From Myxococcota bacterium (lineage in GTDB: Bacteria > Myxococcota_A > Polyangia > HGW-17 > JAJRWW01), in assembly GCA_024276595.1 (NCBI GenBank), contig JAJRWW010000503.1:1-6892 (forward strand): a DNA stretch of 6,892 nt. Direction: 5' to 3'. The notes under the pieces were generated by a model that was not told the origin of the DNA, ran no database searches, and saw only the letters and a program-made list of their open reading frames with translations. Below, in pieces: positions 5,508-6,892 of this stretch. A program made the position numbers and the translations under genes. Every line of letters begins with the position of its first letter. The stretch's first letter is position 1.

Positions 5508-6892
5508 ATGAGCGTCACATCAAGGGACATGATCCGCGACATTCTGGCCAGGAGCGAGGCCGGCGGCGTGGTGCGGGTGCAGGCATGGGTGCGCACGGTG
5601 CGGCCCCAAAAGCACGTGGTATTCGTGCAGCTCAACGACGGCTCCTGCCTGGCGGACCTGCAGGCGGTGGTTTTCGAGGGCCACTCCGACTTCCAGGAGC
5701 TGTCGGCGGTGGGAACCGGGGCGGCCCTGGAGGTGGTTGGAGAGCTGGTCGAGTCGGCGGGGAAGGGGCAGCGCTTCGAGATCCAGGTGGAGCGAGCCAC
5801 GGTGCTGGGTGCTTCGGATCCGGCCAGCTACCCCTTGCAGAAGAAGCGGGTCAGCTTCGAGGTGCTGCGGGAGAAGCTCGCCCACCTGCGCCCCCGGGCC
5901 AGGACCTTTGGCGCGGTGCTCCGGGTGCGCAATGTCCTGTCGAGCGCCATCCACACATTCTTCCAGGAGCGGGGCTTTTTGTGGGTCCACACCCCCATCA
6001 TCACCGCCTCGGACGCCGAGGGGGCAGGGGAGCTGTTTAGGGTCACCACCCTCGACCTGGCGCAGCCTCCGCGCGGAGAGGGGGGTGAGGTCGACTACAG
6101 CCAGGACTTCTTCGGCAGGCCCGCCTATCTCGCGGTCTCCGGCCAGCTCGAGGCAGAGCTGCTCGCCCTGGCGCTGTCGAAGGTGTACACCTTCGGTCCC
6201 ACCTTCCGCGCGGAGAACTCCAACACATCCAGACACCTGGCAGAGTTTTGGATGGCTGAGCCGGAGATGGCCTTCTGTGACATCCACGGCAACATGGACC
6301 TGGCCGAGAGCTTCCTCAAGCACCTGTTTTGCACGGTGCTAAAGGAGTGCGAGGAGGACATGGACTTCTTCGCGAGGTTCGTAGACAGGTCCGTGAAGGA
6401 GACCCTGGAGCACATTGTCTCCAGCCCATTTGAGCGGATCACCTACACCGAGGCGGTCAAGATGCTGGAGGGCTCCGGGGAGAGCTTCGAGTTCCCTGTG
6501 AGCTGGGGCAAGGACCTTCAATCGGAGCACGAACGGTATCTGTGCGAGAAGAGGATCGGCCGGCCGGTCATGGTCACCGACTACCCCAAGGAGATAAAGG
6601 CGTTCTACATGAGGCTCAACGACGACGGTCGGACGGTGCGCGGCATGGACGTGCTGGTTCCCCGGCTGGGCGAGATAGTGGGCGGGAGTCAGCGCGAGGA
6701 GCGGCTGGAGGTGCTGGAGGCGCGCATAGGCGAGTCCGGGCTGGACCCCGCCCATTACTGGTGGTACCTCGACAGCCGTCGGTACGGATCCGTCCCCCAC
6801 TCGGGCTTTGGTCTGGGCTTCGACCGCACGGTGCAGTTCGTCACGGGCATGGCCAACATCCGTGACGTCATCCCCTTCCCCCGCACCCCGCG
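5508..6892 (+). CDS. asnS: Asparaginyl-tRNA synthetase (asparagine--tRNA ligase), nearly complete
   Basis: This is a cytosolic class IIb aminoacyl-tRNA synthetase that charges tRNA-Asn with asparagine using ATP. The window gives 461 codons and ends with two bases (CG) of what is probably an Arg codon. The last residues, VIPFPRTP, are almost the family's end, so only about five residues and the stop are missing (E. coli AsnS is 466). Residues about 21-105 form the OB-fold anticodon-binding domain (VQAWVRTVR, LNDGSC). Motif 1 includes WVHTP with Pro163. DAEGAGE at 169-175 is a typical AsnRS sequence that helps separate it from AspRS. Motif 2 is FRAENSNTSRH at 233-243, then EFWMAEPE. EIVGGSQREE at 389-398 and motif 3 GFGLGFDR at 433-440 follow. 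ATG 5508 has a strong AAGGAG (5495-5500) seven bases upstream. No internal break or missing key residue is seen. It follows the unknown beta protein in the same direction and may be on the same transcript or have its own promoter. Confidence 0.97.
   Translation, partial: MSVTSRDMIRDILARSEAGGVVRVQAWVRTVRPQKHVVFVQLNDGSCLADLQAVVFEGHSDFQELSAVGTGAALEVVGELVESAGKGQRFEIQVERATVLGASDPASYPLQKKRVSFEVLREKLAHLRPRARTFGAVLRVRNVLSSAIHTFFQERGFLWVHTPIITASDAEGAGELFRVTTLDLAQPPRGEGGEVDYSQDFFGRPAYLAVSGQLEAELLALALSKVYTFGPTFRAENSNTSRHLAEFWMAEPEMAFCDIHGNMDLAESFLKHLFCTVLKECEEDMDFFARFVDRSVKETLEHIVSSPFERITYTEAVKMLEGSGESFEFPVSWGKDLQSEHERYLCEKRIGRPVMVTDYPKEIKAFYMRLNDDGRTVRGMDVLVPRLGEIVGGSQREERLEVLEARIGESGLDPAHYWWYLDSRRYGSVPHSGFGLGFDRTVQFVTGMANIRDVIPFPRTP

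Noticed and set aside
5520..6323. A 267-codon minus-strand open frame antisense to asnS
   Set aside because: asnS on the plus strand is unambiguous, and the antisense product shows no motif or convincing ribosome-binding site.

Overview
This is a G+C-rich (about two-thirds by eye) chromosomal window from a Gram-negative bacterium. It has a predicted outer-membrane beta-barrel protein, bacterial-type MnmG and AsnRS, and gene starts preceded by AGGAG or AAGGAG. The composition and gene types would suit a myxobacterial or other deltaproteobacterial-like lineage, but nothing here fixes the phylum. I see no tRNA, rRNA, CRISPR array, insertion sequence or phage gene.

Layout. Positions 1-1088 (minus strand) hold the first 362 codons of a signalling-type protein with two receiver-like domains. 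It runs off the left edge and is probably the front of a PEP/pyruvate-binding (PEP-synthase-like) protein. An 84-bp divergent spacer (1089-1172), unusually rich in short palindromes, separates it from the plus-strand genes. These are mnmG (1173-3065, complete, tRNA wobble-uridine modification); a FadL/OMPP1-type outer-membrane protein (3062-4669) whose TTG start overlaps the mnmG stop; an unrecognised 225-residue all-beta protein with two similar halves (4748-5425); and asnS (5508 to the right edge, only about five residues short of its expected C-terminus).

How the genes fit together. mnmG and asnS are translation housekeeping genes. mnmG and the barrel gene are almost certainly co-transcribed and translationally coupled, but they share no obvious pathway. 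The unknown gene may have its own weak promoter. The 82-nt gap before asnS can fold into several alternative hairpins. The gap before the unknown gene (4670-4747) holds only weak hairpins and the possible promoter. No stretch over 300 bases lacks a gene.

No clear new multi-gene system is visible. The points most worth a second look are the degenerate/intact receiver pair in the left-hand protein, the palindromic divergent spacer, the paired-cysteine loops of the barrel protein, the duplicated unknown protein and the foldable asnS leader.
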